Below, one piece after another: positions 52,751-61,701 of a DNA stretch of 64,000 nt; positions within the stretch are counted from its first letter, which is position 1; each line of letters opens with the position of its first letter. Origin of the DNA: Millisia brevis NBRC 105863. GTDB taxonomy: Bacteria; Actinomycetota; Actinomycetes; Mycobacteriales; Mycobacteriaceae. Both the position numbers and the translations under genes were made by a program. The DNA lies in NCBI RefSeq assembly GCF_001552615.1, contig NZ_BCRN01000004.1, forward strand, positions 1 to 64,000, written 5' to 3'. Under the pieces are notes generated by a model that was given only the letters and a program-made list of their open reading frames with translations, searched no databases and was not told the DNA's origin.

Positions 52751-52923
52751 CGCGGGCCTTTCACGGCTGGTGATGGGTGAAGCCTCCGATCGGCTTCTAT
52801 GTATTCCAGCATAGTCACAGAAGCCGGTGGGCCATCCGGAGTGATCCGGTCATCGGGGACGTGGCCGGCCGCGGACCACGGGCCCGGCGGTCGTGCGACG
52901 TCGGCGGCGAAGGCCGGATCGGT

Positions 52924-55206
52924 TCAGAGCGGAGCGGCGACGAGCCACTCGATCATCTGCGCGAAGGTGGCGTTGGGCATCTCGAACTGAATCAGGTTGT
53001 CCCGGTAGGGATCATCCTCGAACAGCACGAGGACCCAATTGCCTTCCGGGGACTCGAATCGGTACATATTCATCCGCGTCCCACGGTCGCTGACGTGGGT
53101 ATACGGGGTGGGCAGGGCGGTCGGCAGGTTGTTGACGTACTGCTGGACGCCCGATGGATCGGCGTAGGTGAACAGTTCGAAGTCGGCGCCACCGCGCGCG
53201 GCGCAGTCGAACTTCGACTGGAACTGCGCGTAGACCGGCCCGTCCGCGGTATCGGTCGCCAGGCAGGCCATATTCAGATACCCGACCGCCAGCGGCGCCG
53301 CCGGCAGGATCTCGGAGAACTCCGAGCGGGTCTGGGCCGCGGCCGCCCAGATGGCTTCCTCCGCGGAGGAGCCGCTGCCGGTCGCCGCCGTGGTGGTCGA
53401 GGCGATCGTGGAGGCGGCGGTGGTCGCGGGCGCGGCGGAGGCGACGGTTGTTGTCGTGGCGCCGCCGGCGGCCTGGCTGTCCGAGCCGCCGCCGAGCACC
53501 AGGAATGCGGTGATGCCCGCGGCGATCAGCAGCACGACCCCGGCGATCGCGGCGCCGATCACCAGGCCCCGGTTCGACTCGGTCGGTGGGGCCGGGGCAG
53601 CGGCCGAGGTGCTCGTCGAACCGATCAGCTGCGAGCGCGATCCGGTCCACTCCACCGTCGGCTCCGGCTCGGGGCGCGACCGCGCGGGCGGTGAGCCCGC
53701 ACGCTCGCTCTCCCGGTAGGGCGGGTTCGATGGATGTGCCGGGCTGCCGGCCGGGTGGCCCGAGGTCGGTGGGCCGCCCGCCGAGGGAGGGCCGGACGGG
53801 TAGGGGATCGCGCCGGACGGATACGGAACGGCTCCCGGCGGCGGGGTGGCGCCGCGCTGAGCGTCCGAGTGCGGGCCGGAACGGTACCCGTCGGAAGGCG
53901 GGCCCGAGGAGCGGCCGTCGGACGGCGGCCCGGACCGGTACCCGTCGGAAGGCGGGCCCGAAGCGCGGCCGTCGGAGGGTGGGCCCGAAGCGCGGCCGTC
54001 GGAGGGTGGGCCCGAGCGGTAGCCGTCGGGCGGGGGGCCGGACGATCGGTAGCCGGTGGACGGCTGTCCGGAGCGGTGGGGCGGGTTCGCGGCGGGCGGC
54101 GCGCCCGCGCCGGGGCCGAAGGGGGCGGCGGTCGGACCCGGGACGAAGGGGGCGGCGAAACCGGCCGGGGCCTGCGGCTGGGACCGGGGACCCGACGGGT
54201 GCGAGCGCGCCCCGGAAGGATGCCGGCCGACAGACGCGGGGCCGGGAGGTTGGGAGCCCGGAGATTGCGAACGCGGCCCGGATGGCGCGCCCGGTCCCTG
54301 CGGCGGAAAGCCGGGCGGCGGATACGGAGGTGCGATCTCGGTCGGTCGCAGCGCGGGCCCGACCGGGCGCAGGGCGGCCCGGGCGGCGGCGGCAAAATCG
54401 GCGCAGGACGGGAACCGGTCGGTCGACTCCTTGGCCATCCCGCGCTCGATCACCGCGTCCAGTGCGGGCGACACGTCCCGACGCCGCTGAGCGAGTGCGG
54501 GCACCCGACCCGACAGATGCCCGGCGACGATCTCCGCCTGGTTCGGCCCCGGGAACGGCGGCGCCCCGGAGAGCAGCGCGAACAGGGTGGCGGCGAGGGC
54601 GTACTGGTCGGTGCGGCCGTCGAGGGTGCGCCCGTACAGCACCTCGGGAGCGGCGAACGGCAGCGAGGAGATGATCGTGCCGGTCTCGGTCAGCCCGGTC
54701 TCTTCGGCGACGGCCTTGGCGATCCCGAAGTCGGTCAGCAGGACGCGTTCGGGTCCCTGCGGCGTCGGCGAGAGCATGATGTTCGCCGGTTTGACGTCGC
54801 GGTGCAGCACCCCGAGCGAGTGCGCGTGATCGAGCCCGCGGGCGATCTCGGAGACGATGTACACCGCCCGGTCCACCGCGAGCGGGCCCTCGGCGATCAC
54901 GGTGGCCGCGGCGTCGCTTCCCGAGATGAACTGCATCGAGATCCACGGATGGCCGTCGTCGAAGCCGCGGTCGTACACGGTGACCACGTTCGGGTGCTCC
55001 ACCCGGGCGGCGTGATCGGCCTCGCGTTCGAACCGGGTGACAAATGTCGGGTCGGCGGTATGCGTCGGGGTGAGCATCTTGAGCGCGACGGCGCGAGGCA
55101 GCCGCGGATGGCGGGCCCGGTAGATCCGACCCATGCCGCCTTGACCGATCAAGGTCTCGATCGTGTAGCCGGCGAAGACGTCGCCGGGGCGCAGTCCGTC
55201 AGCCAC
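52924..55206 (-). CDS. transmembrane Ser/Thr protein kinase (PknD/PknH-like)
   Basis: 760 residues. The kinase domain (14-275) has GQGGMG, Lys43, HRDVKPAN (135-142), DFG (159-161) and APE (186-188), so it should be active. A 270-residue Pro/Gly/Ser linker follows, including seven 9-residue repeats (SGPPSDGYR type, 389-451), then one transmembrane helix (548-571), a Thr/Ala stalk and a 160-residue extracytoplasmic domain with two Cys (ACLATD, FDCAAR), as in PknH-like sensors. The ligand is unknown. The TerD-VWA gene lies upstream on the same strand. Confidence 0.88.
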   Translation of the reverse strand: MADGLRPGDVFAGYTIETLIGQGGMGRIYRARHPRLPRAVALKMLTPTHTADPTFVTRFEREADHAARVEHPNVVTVYDRGFDDGHPWISMQFISGSDAAATVIAEGPLAVDRAVYIVSEIARGLDHAHSLGVLHRDVKPANIMLSPTPQGPERVLLTDFGIAKAVAEETGLTETGTIISSLPFAAPEVLYGRTLDGRTDQYALAATLFALLSGAPPFPGPNQAEIVAGHLSGRVPALAQRRRDVSPALDAVIERGMAKESTDRFPSCADFAAAARAALRPVGPALRPTEIAPPYPPPGFPPQGPGAPSGPRSQSPGSQPPGPASVGRHPSGARSHPSGPRSQPQAPAGFAAPFVPGPTAAPFGPGAGAPPAANPPHRSGQPSTGYRSSGPPPDGYRSGPPSDGRASGPPSDGRASGPPSDGYRSGPPSDGRSSGPPSDGYRSGPHSDAQRGATPPPGAVPYPSGAIPYPSGPPSAGGPPTSGHPAGSPAHPSNPPYRESERAGSPPARSRPEPEPTVEWTGSRSQLIGSTSTSAAAPAPPTESNRGLVIGAAIAGVVLLIAAGITAFLVLGGGSDSQAAGGATTTTVASAAPATTAASTIASTTTAATGSGSSAEEAIWAAAAQTRSEFSEILPAAPLAVGYLNMACLATDTADGPVYAQFQSKFDCAARGGADFELFTYADPSGVQQYVNNLPTALPTPYTHVSDRGTRMNMYRFESPEGNWVLVLFEDDPYRDNLIQFEMPNATFAQMIEWLVAAPL
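53854..54042 (-). repeat. 27-bp in-frame tandem repeat in the kinase linker
   Basis: Seven 27-bp units encode SGPPSDGRA, SGPPSDGYR or SGPPSDGRS. Neighbouring units are nearly identical at the DNA level, so copy number may vary between strains by slippage. Confidence 0.8.
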
Positions 55207-55349
55207 CGTTATTCACCCCCCCACCGCGGTCACCCCATCGCCGTGGGATCGAACAGCAGGCTATCGGACGTAGACGGCGAACCGTACGTGACCCGAAGCC
55301 GACCGGGCGGATCGTTCCGGGCCCGGGGAGCGGCGCTCGGGGCGTCACG

Positions 55350-56675
55350 TCACGACAGGATGCGGGCCACGCGCGCGGCCCGCAGCCAGTCCGGGAACTC
55401 GCCGAGCAGCCGGCGGTAGAGTTCGGCGTCGTCGATCCGGTCGATATCGGCGACCGAGAAGAAGCCGACATTGTCGACCACCCGGCCCTCCATCTCGTCG
55501 AGTTGGGACAGCAGGCCGAAGTTGTTGTTCCCGATACCGACGAACTGCCAGAACGCCGGCAACTCGGCCGCCCGCTTCAGCAGATCGCGGATCTGGGTGC
55601 GCTTGCTGAACCCGCCGTCGGTGAAGAAGAGCACCAGGGTGGGTGTCGACTGCCCGCGCAGTGTGTCCAGCAGGTGCTCCATGATCGGGATCTCGTCGTT
55701 GACCGCGCCGATCGCGTTGTAGTCGTACCCCTCGTGCGTCCCGCGCATGTGGACGAAGTCACCCAACCACCGGTCGAGGTATTCGACCTTCACATCCGGT
55801 ACCCGGAGGAACTTCTTGGCGTAGAAGTAGGCCTCGAGCGAGCCGTCGTCGTCGAGGGCGATCGCGACGGGCACCATCTTCTCGATCACCCGATGCACCA
55901 CCCCGGTGCGGTATTCGGCGGACATCGAGCCGGTCTTGTCCATCACCAGCACGATCCGGGCGCGTTCGTGCTGCGCCTGCTTGGTCAGCAGGACCTTGTG
56001 CACCTGCTCCTTGCGCAGGTTGAGGGTGCGCCGCTTCTCCAGGGAGAGCTTCTCCTCCCCGGCGACCGAACGGACCCCGCCGGCGGGTGCCGGGGACTGC
56101 GGTGTGGGGGACGCGGATGTGGGGGACGCGGATGTGGGGGAAGGCGGCGCCGCAGCAGGCGTGGCCGGCGCCGGCGAATCGTCGACGACGACGCCGTGTT
56201 CGCGGACCAGATCGGCGAACCCGCCGTCCCATCCGGCCGAGACGTTGCGGATCTTCCAGGCGCCCTGGCGGCGGTAGATCTCGATCAGGACCGCAGAGCG
56301 CTCCGAGGTCAGGCCCGCCGACGGCGCGGCGATCGACGTCCCGCCGTCGGCGGTCACCACCGCGAGCCCGGGAATCCCCGCCAACGATCCGGGGACGGCG
56401 TCGTCGAGGGTCACCGCCACGGCGAGGCGCTCGATCGCGGCCGGTACCCGCGACGGGTCGATCGCCAATCGATCGGGTGCGGTCAGGCGCACGCCGCCCT
56501 CCGGCGAGGTGGGCTGATTGAAGAAGACGAAGTCGGCGTCCGTGCGCACGGTGCCCGCCGCGGTCAATTGGAAGACCATCAGATCGACCGTGCCCTGCCG
56601 GGCGCCGGAGACGGCGATGTCGAGCGGTGCACCGGACAGGGACGTGTTGGCCCCGCGGCCGAGGTCGGGCGACAT
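55350..56675 (-). CDS. TerD domain-VWA domain protein
   Basis: 441 residues. Residues 1-168 match the TerD/tellurium-resistance stress domain (RTDADFVFFNQPTSPEGGV; LIEIYRRQGAWKIRNVSAGWDGG). After a Pro/Ser/Ala linker with repeated PTSAS, residues 240-430 are a von Willebrand A domain with a modified MIDAS, DKTGS (Asp246), and LFFTDGG. TerD proteins bind calcium, and VWA proteins assemble metal-dependent complexes. The classic ter neighbours (TerC, TerB) are absent here. A kinase gene follows on the same strand. Confidence 0.85.
   Translation of the reverse strand: MSPDLGRGANTSLSGAPLDIAVSGARQGTVDLMVFQLTAAGTVRTDADFVFFNQPTSPEGGVRLTAPDRLAIDPSRVPAAIERLAVAVTLDDAVPGSLAGIPGLAVVTADGGTSIAAPSAGLTSERSAVLIEIYRRQGAWKIRNVSAGWDGGFADLVREHGVVVDDSPAPATPAAAPPSPTSASPTSASPTPQSPAPAGGVRSVAGEEKLSLEKRRTLNLRKEQVHKVLLTKQAQHERARIVLVMDKTGSMSAEYRTGVVHRVIEKMVPVAIALDDDGSLEAYFYAKKFLRVPDVKVEYLDRWLGDFVHMRGTHEGYDYNAIGAVNDEIPIMEHLLDTLRGQSTPTLVLFFTDGGFSKRTQIRDLLKRAAELPAFWQFVGIGNNNFGLLSQLDEMEGRVVDNVGFFSVADIDRIDDAELYRRLLGEFPDWLRAARVARILS
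56102..56142 (-). repeat. 15-bp tandem repeat in the TerD-VWA linker
   Basis: GGATGTGGGGGACGC recurs nearly three times, coding the PTSAS repeats of the linker between the TerD and VWA domains. Confidence 0.7.
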
Positions 56676-56897
56676 ATCCGCACCCTATCGACAGGGTCGG
56701 ACAGCGGGCATGAGTAGGACCACCCCCATCGCACCGGAATGTTCGCGCCGACCGGGGCGTTGGAGTTCGTGTACCGGAAGTCTCCGTCGCGGACGTCTTC
56801 GACCGGTGGGCACAGCAGGGATTGTGTACATCCGGGACCGCGATCGGGATCATGGACCACGGACCGTTTCACGACGGTGGAACAGGGAGGATCACGA

Positions 56898-57404
56898 ATG
56901 ACCGAGCGCGCGATTCTGGCCGGCGGTTGCTTCTGGGGCATGGAGGAGCTGATCCGCAGGCGGCCCGGGGTACTGGCGACCCGCGTCGGCTACACCGGTG
57001 GCGACGTGCCGAACGCGACCTACCGCAACCACGGCACCCACGCCGAGGCGATCGAGATCACTTTCGACCCGGCGACCACCAGCTATCGGGACCTGTTGGA
57101 GTTCTTCTTCCAGATCCACGACCCGAGCACCCGCAATCGGCAGGGCAACGACATCGGCCTGTCCTACCGTTCGGCGATCTACTACCTCGACGACGAGCAG
57201 CGCCGCGTCGCCCTCGACACGATCGAGGACGTGAACGCCTCCGGGCTGTGGCCGGGACCGGTGGTCACCGAGGTCGAGCCCGCCGGACCGTTCTGGCAGG
57301 CCGAGCCGGAGCACCAGAACTACCTGCAGCGCTACCCCAACGGCTACACCTGCCACTACCCGCGGCCGGGGTGGAAGCTGCCGAAGCGCGAAACCGCGCA
57401 GTGA
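56898..57404 (+). CDS. msrA: peptide methionine-S-sulfoxide reductase
   Basis: 168 residues. The catalytic GCFWG motif (Cys11) and the downstream [17 protein letters not shown] and [12 protein letters not shown] elements define MsrA, which repairs oxidised methionine with thioredoxin. The ATG at 56898 has AGGGAGG 7 bases upstream. SelO follows 19 bp downstream, forming a small redox operon divergent from the TerD-VWA gene. Confidence 0.95.
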   Translation: MTERAILAGGCFWGMEELIRRRPGVLATRVGYTGGDVPNATYRNHGTHAEAIEITFDPATTSYRDLLEFFFQIHDPSTRNRQGNDIGLSYRSAIYYLDDEQRRVALDTIEDVNASGLWPGPVVTEVEPAGPFWQAEPEHQNYLQRYPNGYTCHYPRPGWKLPKRETAQ

Positions 57405-57423
57405 CGACCGGGCCGGCGAGAAC

Positions 57424-59025
57424 GTGGAGCACACCGTGACCGAGACGGTGCCGTCCACCACAGCGGTGGGCGCGCCGACCCTCGACGACGGCTACGCCCG
57501 CGATCTCGACGGCCTGTACGTGCCGTGGCGTCCGTCGCCGGCCCCCGCGCCGGCGGCGGTGCGCCTCAACACCGAGCTGGCCGACGACCTCGGCATCGAT
57601 CCGCGGTGGTTGGGCTCGCCGGAGGCGCTCGCGGTGTTCTCCGGCTCGGTGATTCCCGACGGGACGCGCCCGATCGCGCAGGCCTACGCCGGACACCAGT
57701 TCGGCGGCTTCGTCCCGATGCTCGGCGACGGTCGCGCCGCCCTGCTCGGCGAGGTGATCGACCGCGGCGGCCGGCGCCGCGATATCGCCCTCAAGGGTTC
57801 CGGCGCCACCCCCTTTTCCCGCGGCGGCGACGGCAAGGCCGCGCTCGGGCCGGTCCTGCGCGAATACCTGCTGGGCGAGGCGATGCACGCCCTCGGCATC
57901 CCGACCACCCGTGCGCTCGCCGCGGTCCGCACCGGTGAGACCGTCTTCCGCGACGCCGGGCCGGTACCCGGCGCGGTCCTGACCCGCGTCGCGTCCTCGC
58001 ACCTGCGCGTCGGCACGTTCGAGTTCGCCGTCCGGCGCGAGGGCGTGATCGATCGGCTCGCCGACTACGCGATCGCCCGGCACTACCCCGAAGCCGCCGA
58101 CGCGGCCGACCCCTACCTGGCGCTGCTGCGCGCCGTCGTCGAGGCGCAGGCGCGGCTGATCGCCGACTGGATGGGCGTCGGCTTCATCCACGGGGTGATG
58201 AACACCGACAACACCACCATCTCCGGGGAGACGATCGACTACGGCCCGTGCGCCTTCCTCGAGGCCTACGACCCGCGCACCGTCTTCTCCTCGATCGACC
58301 ACGGCGGCCGCTACGCCTTCGGCAACCAGCCCGCGATCATGCAGTGGAACCTCTCCCGCTTCGCCGAGACCCTGGTCGGCCTGTCCGCACAGCTGCCCGG
58401 CCCGAACGGAGAGCCGAAGGGGCCCGACGCGGTCATCGAGGAAATGATCGAGGTGCTCAACGGATTCGCCGGTCGGTACGCCGAACTGCGCAACCGCAAC
58501 CTCGCCGACAAGCTGGGCCTCGACGATCCGGACCCGACCCTGACCGAAGGCTTCCTGACGCTGCTCGAGACCCGCGGCGCCGATCACACCGGAGCCTTCC
58601 GGGCGCTGTCCGCGATCCCCGCCCGGCTGGCCGCGGTGGATTCCGCCGGAGCCGAAGCCCCCGTCACGGGACCGACAACCGATCGGGTCGACGATCCGGC
58701 CGACGCCCTGCGGACCATCCTCGGACCCGGCGACACCGCCGCGCTCGACGCCTGGCTCGCCGACTGGACCGCCGCCCTCGGCGATGCCCCCGACCGGCTG
58801 CGCGCGCGGACCGCGGCGATGCAGGCGGTCAACCCGATCTACATCCCACGCAACCACCTGGTCGAGGAGGCGTTGACCGCCGCTACCGCGGGCGACACGC
58901 AGCCCTTCACCGCCTTGCTCGACGTGCTGGCCGATCCCTGGACCGAACGCCCCGGGCTCGACCGCTACGCCACGGCAGCGCCGGTCGAGGTCACCGCCTG
59001 CTACCGCACTTTCTGCGGGACCTGA
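57424..59025 (+). CDS. selO: SelO/YdiU family protein adenylyltransferase
   Basis: 533 residues of the pseudokinase-like fold that transfers AMP to proteins, mainly redox enzymes. Family elements seen are AYAGHQFGGFVPMLGDGRA, DIALKGSGATPFSRGGDGKA, GIPTTRALAAVRTGE, GVMNTDNTTISGETIDYGPCAF (split here) and the C-terminal AMQAVNPIYIPRNH. The end, ACYRTFCGT, keeps a Cys near the C-terminus where eukaryotic SelO has selenocysteine. Its place behind msrA fits oxidative-stress control. The start is GTG 57424, with GTG 57436 as an alternative. Confidence 0.92.
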   Translation: MEHTVTETVPSTTAVGAPTLDDGYARDLDGLYVPWRPSPAPAPAAVRLNTELADDLGIDPRWLGSPEALAVFSGSVIPDGTRPIAQAYAGHQFGGFVPMLGDGRAALLGEVIDRGGRRRDIALKGSGATPFSRGGDGKAALGPVLREYLLGEAMHALGIPTTRALAAVRTGETVFRDAGPVPGAVLTRVASSHLRVGTFEFAVRREGVIDRLADYAIARHYPEAADAADPYLALLRAVVEAQARLIADWMGVGFIHGVMNTDNTTISGETIDYGPCAFLEAYDPRTVFSSIDHGGRYAFGNQPAIMQWNLSRFAETLVGLSAQLPGPNGEPKGPDAVIEEMIEVLNGFAGRYAELRNRNLADKLGLDDPDPTLTEGFLTLLETRGADHTGAFRALSAIPARLAAVDSAGAEAPVTGPTTDRVDDPADALRTILGPGDTAALDAWLADWTAALGDAPDRLRARTAAMQAVNPIYIPRNHLVEEALTAATAGDTQPFTALLDVLADPWTERPGLDRYATAAPVEVTACYRTFCGT

Positions 59026-59031
59026 CCGGCC

Positions 59032-59053
59032 GGCGACGCCCCGGCGTCAGCCC
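59032..59053. terminator. small hairpin between selO and the VOC gene
   Basis: GACGCC-CC-GGCGTC with an outer GGC/GCC after a bulge lies in the 21-bp gap between convergent genes. It overlaps the VOC stop codon. Confidence 0.4.
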
Positions 59054-59469
59054 GCGGCGGGAGCGGAGATGTTCACCAGCCAGTTGACGCCGAACTGATC
59101 CTTGAAGCTGCCGAACTGGTCACCCCACGGCGCGGCGACCAACGGCTGGCCGATCTCGGCGCCGGCGCTCAGCTTGTCCCAGTAGCCGCGCAGTTCGGCC
59201 TCGTTGTCCCCGGAGAGGGAGACCGAGATCGAGTCGCCGACCGTCAGCTCCATCGAACTGGGGGTATCGGCGGCCATCAGCGTGAAGCCGGACGGGGTGA
59301 TCAGCTGCGAGTGCATCACCTTGTCGCCCTCGCCGGGGAAGGCGTCCCCGGCGCCCATTTCCCCGAAGGTGGAGACGGTCAGTTCCCCGCCGAGCGCGTC
59401 GCGGTAGAACTCCATCGCCTTGCGGGCGTCCCCGCGAAAGTTCAGATACGGGTTGAGCGTGGTGGACAT
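59047..59469 (-). CDS. VOC family protein (PhnB-like)
   Basis: 140 residues of the vicinal-oxygen-chelate fold. NPYLNFRGDARKAMEFYRDALGG opens it, and WGDQFGSFKDQFGVNWLVN closes it, as in PhnB/YjdN-type proteins of unknown role. The acidic and His metal ligands are only partly evident. GGAAGG about 9 bases upstream supports the ATG at 59469. Confidence 0.83.
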   Translation of the reverse strand: MSTTLNPYLNFRGDARKAMEFYRDALGGELTVSTFGEMGAGDAFPGEGDKVMHSQLITPSGFTLMAADTPSSMELTVGDSISVSLSGDNEAELRGYWDKLSAGAEIGQPLVAAPWGDQFGSFKDQFGVNWLVNISAPAAG

Positions 59470-59722
59470 GGCCTGGCCTTCCGGATCGAATGGACGGCGT
59501 CGTCGGGCGTCGTCGCGGCCATGATGCCACCGGCCCCCGACATCCGACGGTGAATATCCGGAGAACGTCCACGGAAGTTGTGCAACCACAGCCGAATTCG
59601 ACGGATTGTCCGGTGCCCTCGGGTCGCCGCCCGCGATCGAGCCTCTTGACGAGCGCCGATCGACGACTACCCTACCGATGAGTAATAAGAGCTTACCGGC
59701 GAGTAGGTTAGGGAGCGCGCAG

Positions 59723-60760
59723 ATGGTTGCGGAGAGCATCAGGTCAACGCTGGATCGCGTGGTCGAATGGGGTGAGCCCGTCGTCAACCGTATCGACGCG
59801 ATCAACGCGTTCCCCTACGACCCGCAGACGCCCCTACATCTGCAGCAGGACGGCTGGCAGGTGATCCACCACGGCGTGATGATTCCGAACCTCCCGGATC
59901 CCGTGCGCTTCTTCGACATCATCTCGGTGATGGGCACCTCGACCTCGATACCCGCCTTCTCCGTCCCGAGCCTGGTGCGGACCACGCGGCGCGATTCGGT
60001 CTGGTTGCTGGTGGGGTCGGCGGCTTCGCGGGACAACTTCGGAGTGCTCAGCAAGCAGGACGACTGCGAGTTCTCGGCCGACGGCGCGACCCTGAGCTAC
60101 GGCAAGAAGCTCGAGATCCGGCAGAACGGCGACGAGATCGCGATCGAGGCGGCGGTGCCGGGGCTGACCGCCTCGCTCGTTCTGCGGCCCACGCCCGTCA
60201 TCTCCCACTTCGCACATATCCCCGGTCTCTACGACCACTGGAGTCGGCTCTGCCGTTACGAGGGAACCTTCGACACCGACGCCGGTGAGCGCCTGGCCTG
60301 CTCCGGGCTGTGCACCTGGGAGTACGCGCGCGGACGCGACAACGTCCCGCTGCCGATCCTGCTGTTCACCTACCAGATCGTGAACATCTCGGACACCGTT
60401 CAGGTCCTGTTCGTCGAACTGCGCGGGCCGCTGGATCTGGTTATGCAACGATCGATCTACATTCGGGAACTGGGTGTCGACGGCACGGTCCTGCTGCGCC
60501 GCACCGTCACCCACGAGGTCACCGAAACGCTCGCCCCGCATCGGACCCCCGACGGCGTCGAGATGGTCCTGCCCCGGCGGTTCACCTGGGCGGGCCACGA
60601 CGAGAACGGCGTCGAGATCGTCGCGATCGACGGCACGTGCAACGACGACTTCGCCTACGGCATGGCCGCCGGATTCGCCGGCAGCTACCGCTACGAGGGG
60701 CGGTACCGCGGTGCCGAGGTCACCGGGTGCGGGTATATCGAATGGATCGACCGGAGGTAG
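59723..60760 (+). CDS. conserved actinobacterial protein, lipocalin/CrtC-like by inference
   Basis: 345 residues, no signal peptide or membrane helix. Strand-rich sequence (SVWLLVGSAASRDNFGVLSK; YEGTFDTDAGERLACSGLCTWEYARG) suggests two lipocalin-like barrels as in CrtC/AttH proteins, and I associate it loosely with DUF6670. Its function is unknown. ATG 59723 was chosen because GGGAG lies 7 bases upstream and a promoter-like TTGACG-16-TACCCT at 59646-59673 would start transcription near 59680, after the other ATG at 59678. An EamA gene follows 47 bp downstream. Confidence 0.6.
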   Translation: MVAESIRSTLDRVVEWGEPVVNRIDAINAFPYDPQTPLHLQQDGWQVIHHGVMIPNLPDPVRFFDIISVMGTSTSIPAFSVPSLVRTTRRDSVWLLVGSAASRDNFGVLSKQDDCEFSADGATLSYGKKLEIRQNGDEIAIEAAVPGLTASLVLRPTPVISHFAHIPGLYDHWSRLCRYEGTFDTDAGERLACSGLCTWEYARGRDNVPLPILLFTYQIVNISDTVQVLFVELRGPLDLVMQRSIYIRELGVDGTVLLRRTVTHEVTETLAPHRTPDGVEMVLPRRFTWAGHDENGVEIVAIDGTCNDDFAYGMAAGFAGSYRYEGRYRGAEVTGCGYIEWIDRR

Positions 60761-60807
60761 CTCGCGGGGCGTCCGGTCGCGATGGGAACATCATCGAGGA
60801 GGACGGT

Positions 60808-61701
60808 GTGGGTCTGTCGGTCGATCGGCGTGCCGCGCTCGCCGCGGCGGTGACCGTGGTGCTCTGGGCGTCGGCGTTCGTGTCCATCCGGGCGGCGGGG
60901 GAGTACCTCGAGCCCGGTCCGTTGGCGTTCGGCCGGCTGCTGTGCGCCGCGGTGGTCCTGGTGGCGATCTGGGCCATCCGCCGCGGCGGTCTGCCGGATC
61001 GGCGGGCCTGGCCGGGCATCGTGACCGCCGGGGTGCTCTGGTTCGGGGTGTACATGGTCGCCCTCAACTGGGGCGAACAACTGGTCGATGCCGGCACGGC
61101 GGCGCTATTGGTCAATATCGGGCCGATCCTGATCGCCCTGCTCGGCGGGTGGATTCTTGGGGAGGGTTTCGCCCCGCGCCTCTTCCTCGGTATCGCAGTC
61201 GCCTTCGCGGGGGTCGCGGTCGTCAGCCTGTCGACAGCCGGCGACTCGGGCGCGTCGGTCCGCGGCGTGCTGTTGTGCGTGGTCGCCGCCATCACCTACG
61301 CCATCGGTGTCGTCGCCCAGAAGCCGGCGTTGCGATATGCAACTCCGTTGCAGTTCACCACCTTTGCGGTGTTGATCGCCACGGTGCTCACCGCCCCCTT
61401 CGCGCCGCAGCTGATCTCCGAGCTCGGGTCGGCGCCGCCGGCGGCCGCGTTGAACGCCGCCTACCTCGGGATATTTCCCACCGCGATCGCCTTCATGACC
61501 TGGGCGTACGCGCTGCAACATACCGACGCCGGGAAACTGGGAGCGAGCACCTACGCGGTGCCTGCGTTGGTGGTCGCCATCTCGTGGGTGGTGCTGGGCG
61601 AGGTTCCGGGATGGCTGACCCTGATCGGCGGCGCGCTCTGCCTGCTCGGCGTGGCGATCTCGCGCAGCCGACCGTCCGCCGATCGCGTCAGCGGCCGCTG
61701 A
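60808..61701 (+). CDS. EamA/DMT family transporter
   Basis: 297 residues with ten helices in two EamA repeats: LWASAFVSIRAAGEYLEPGPLAFGRLL opens the first, and GIFPTAIAFMTWAYALQHTDAGKLGAST marks the second. GTG 60808 has GAGGAGG 5 bases upstream. It may be co-transcribed with the preceding unknown gene. Its last 14 bases overlap the end of the convergent FAD oxidoreductase gene. Confidence 0.87.
   Translation: MGLSVDRRAALAAAVTVVLWASAFVSIRAAGEYLEPGPLAFGRLLCAAVVLVAIWAIRRGGLPDRRAWPGIVTAGVLWFGVYMVALNWGEQLVDAGTAALLVNIGPILIALLGGWILGEGFAPRLFLGIAVAFAGVAVVSLSTAGDSGASVRGVLLCVVAAITYAIGVVAQKPALRYATPLQFTTFAVLIATVLTAPFAPQLISELGSAPPAAALNAAYLGIFPTAIAFMTWAYALQHTDAGKLGASTYAVPALVVAISWVVLGEVPGWLTLIGGALCLLGVAISRSRPSADRVSGR

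Noticed and set aside
53854-54042. Regular 27-bp repeats considered as a CRISPR array
   Set aside because: Repeats are directly adjacent without spacers and in frame with a protein linker.
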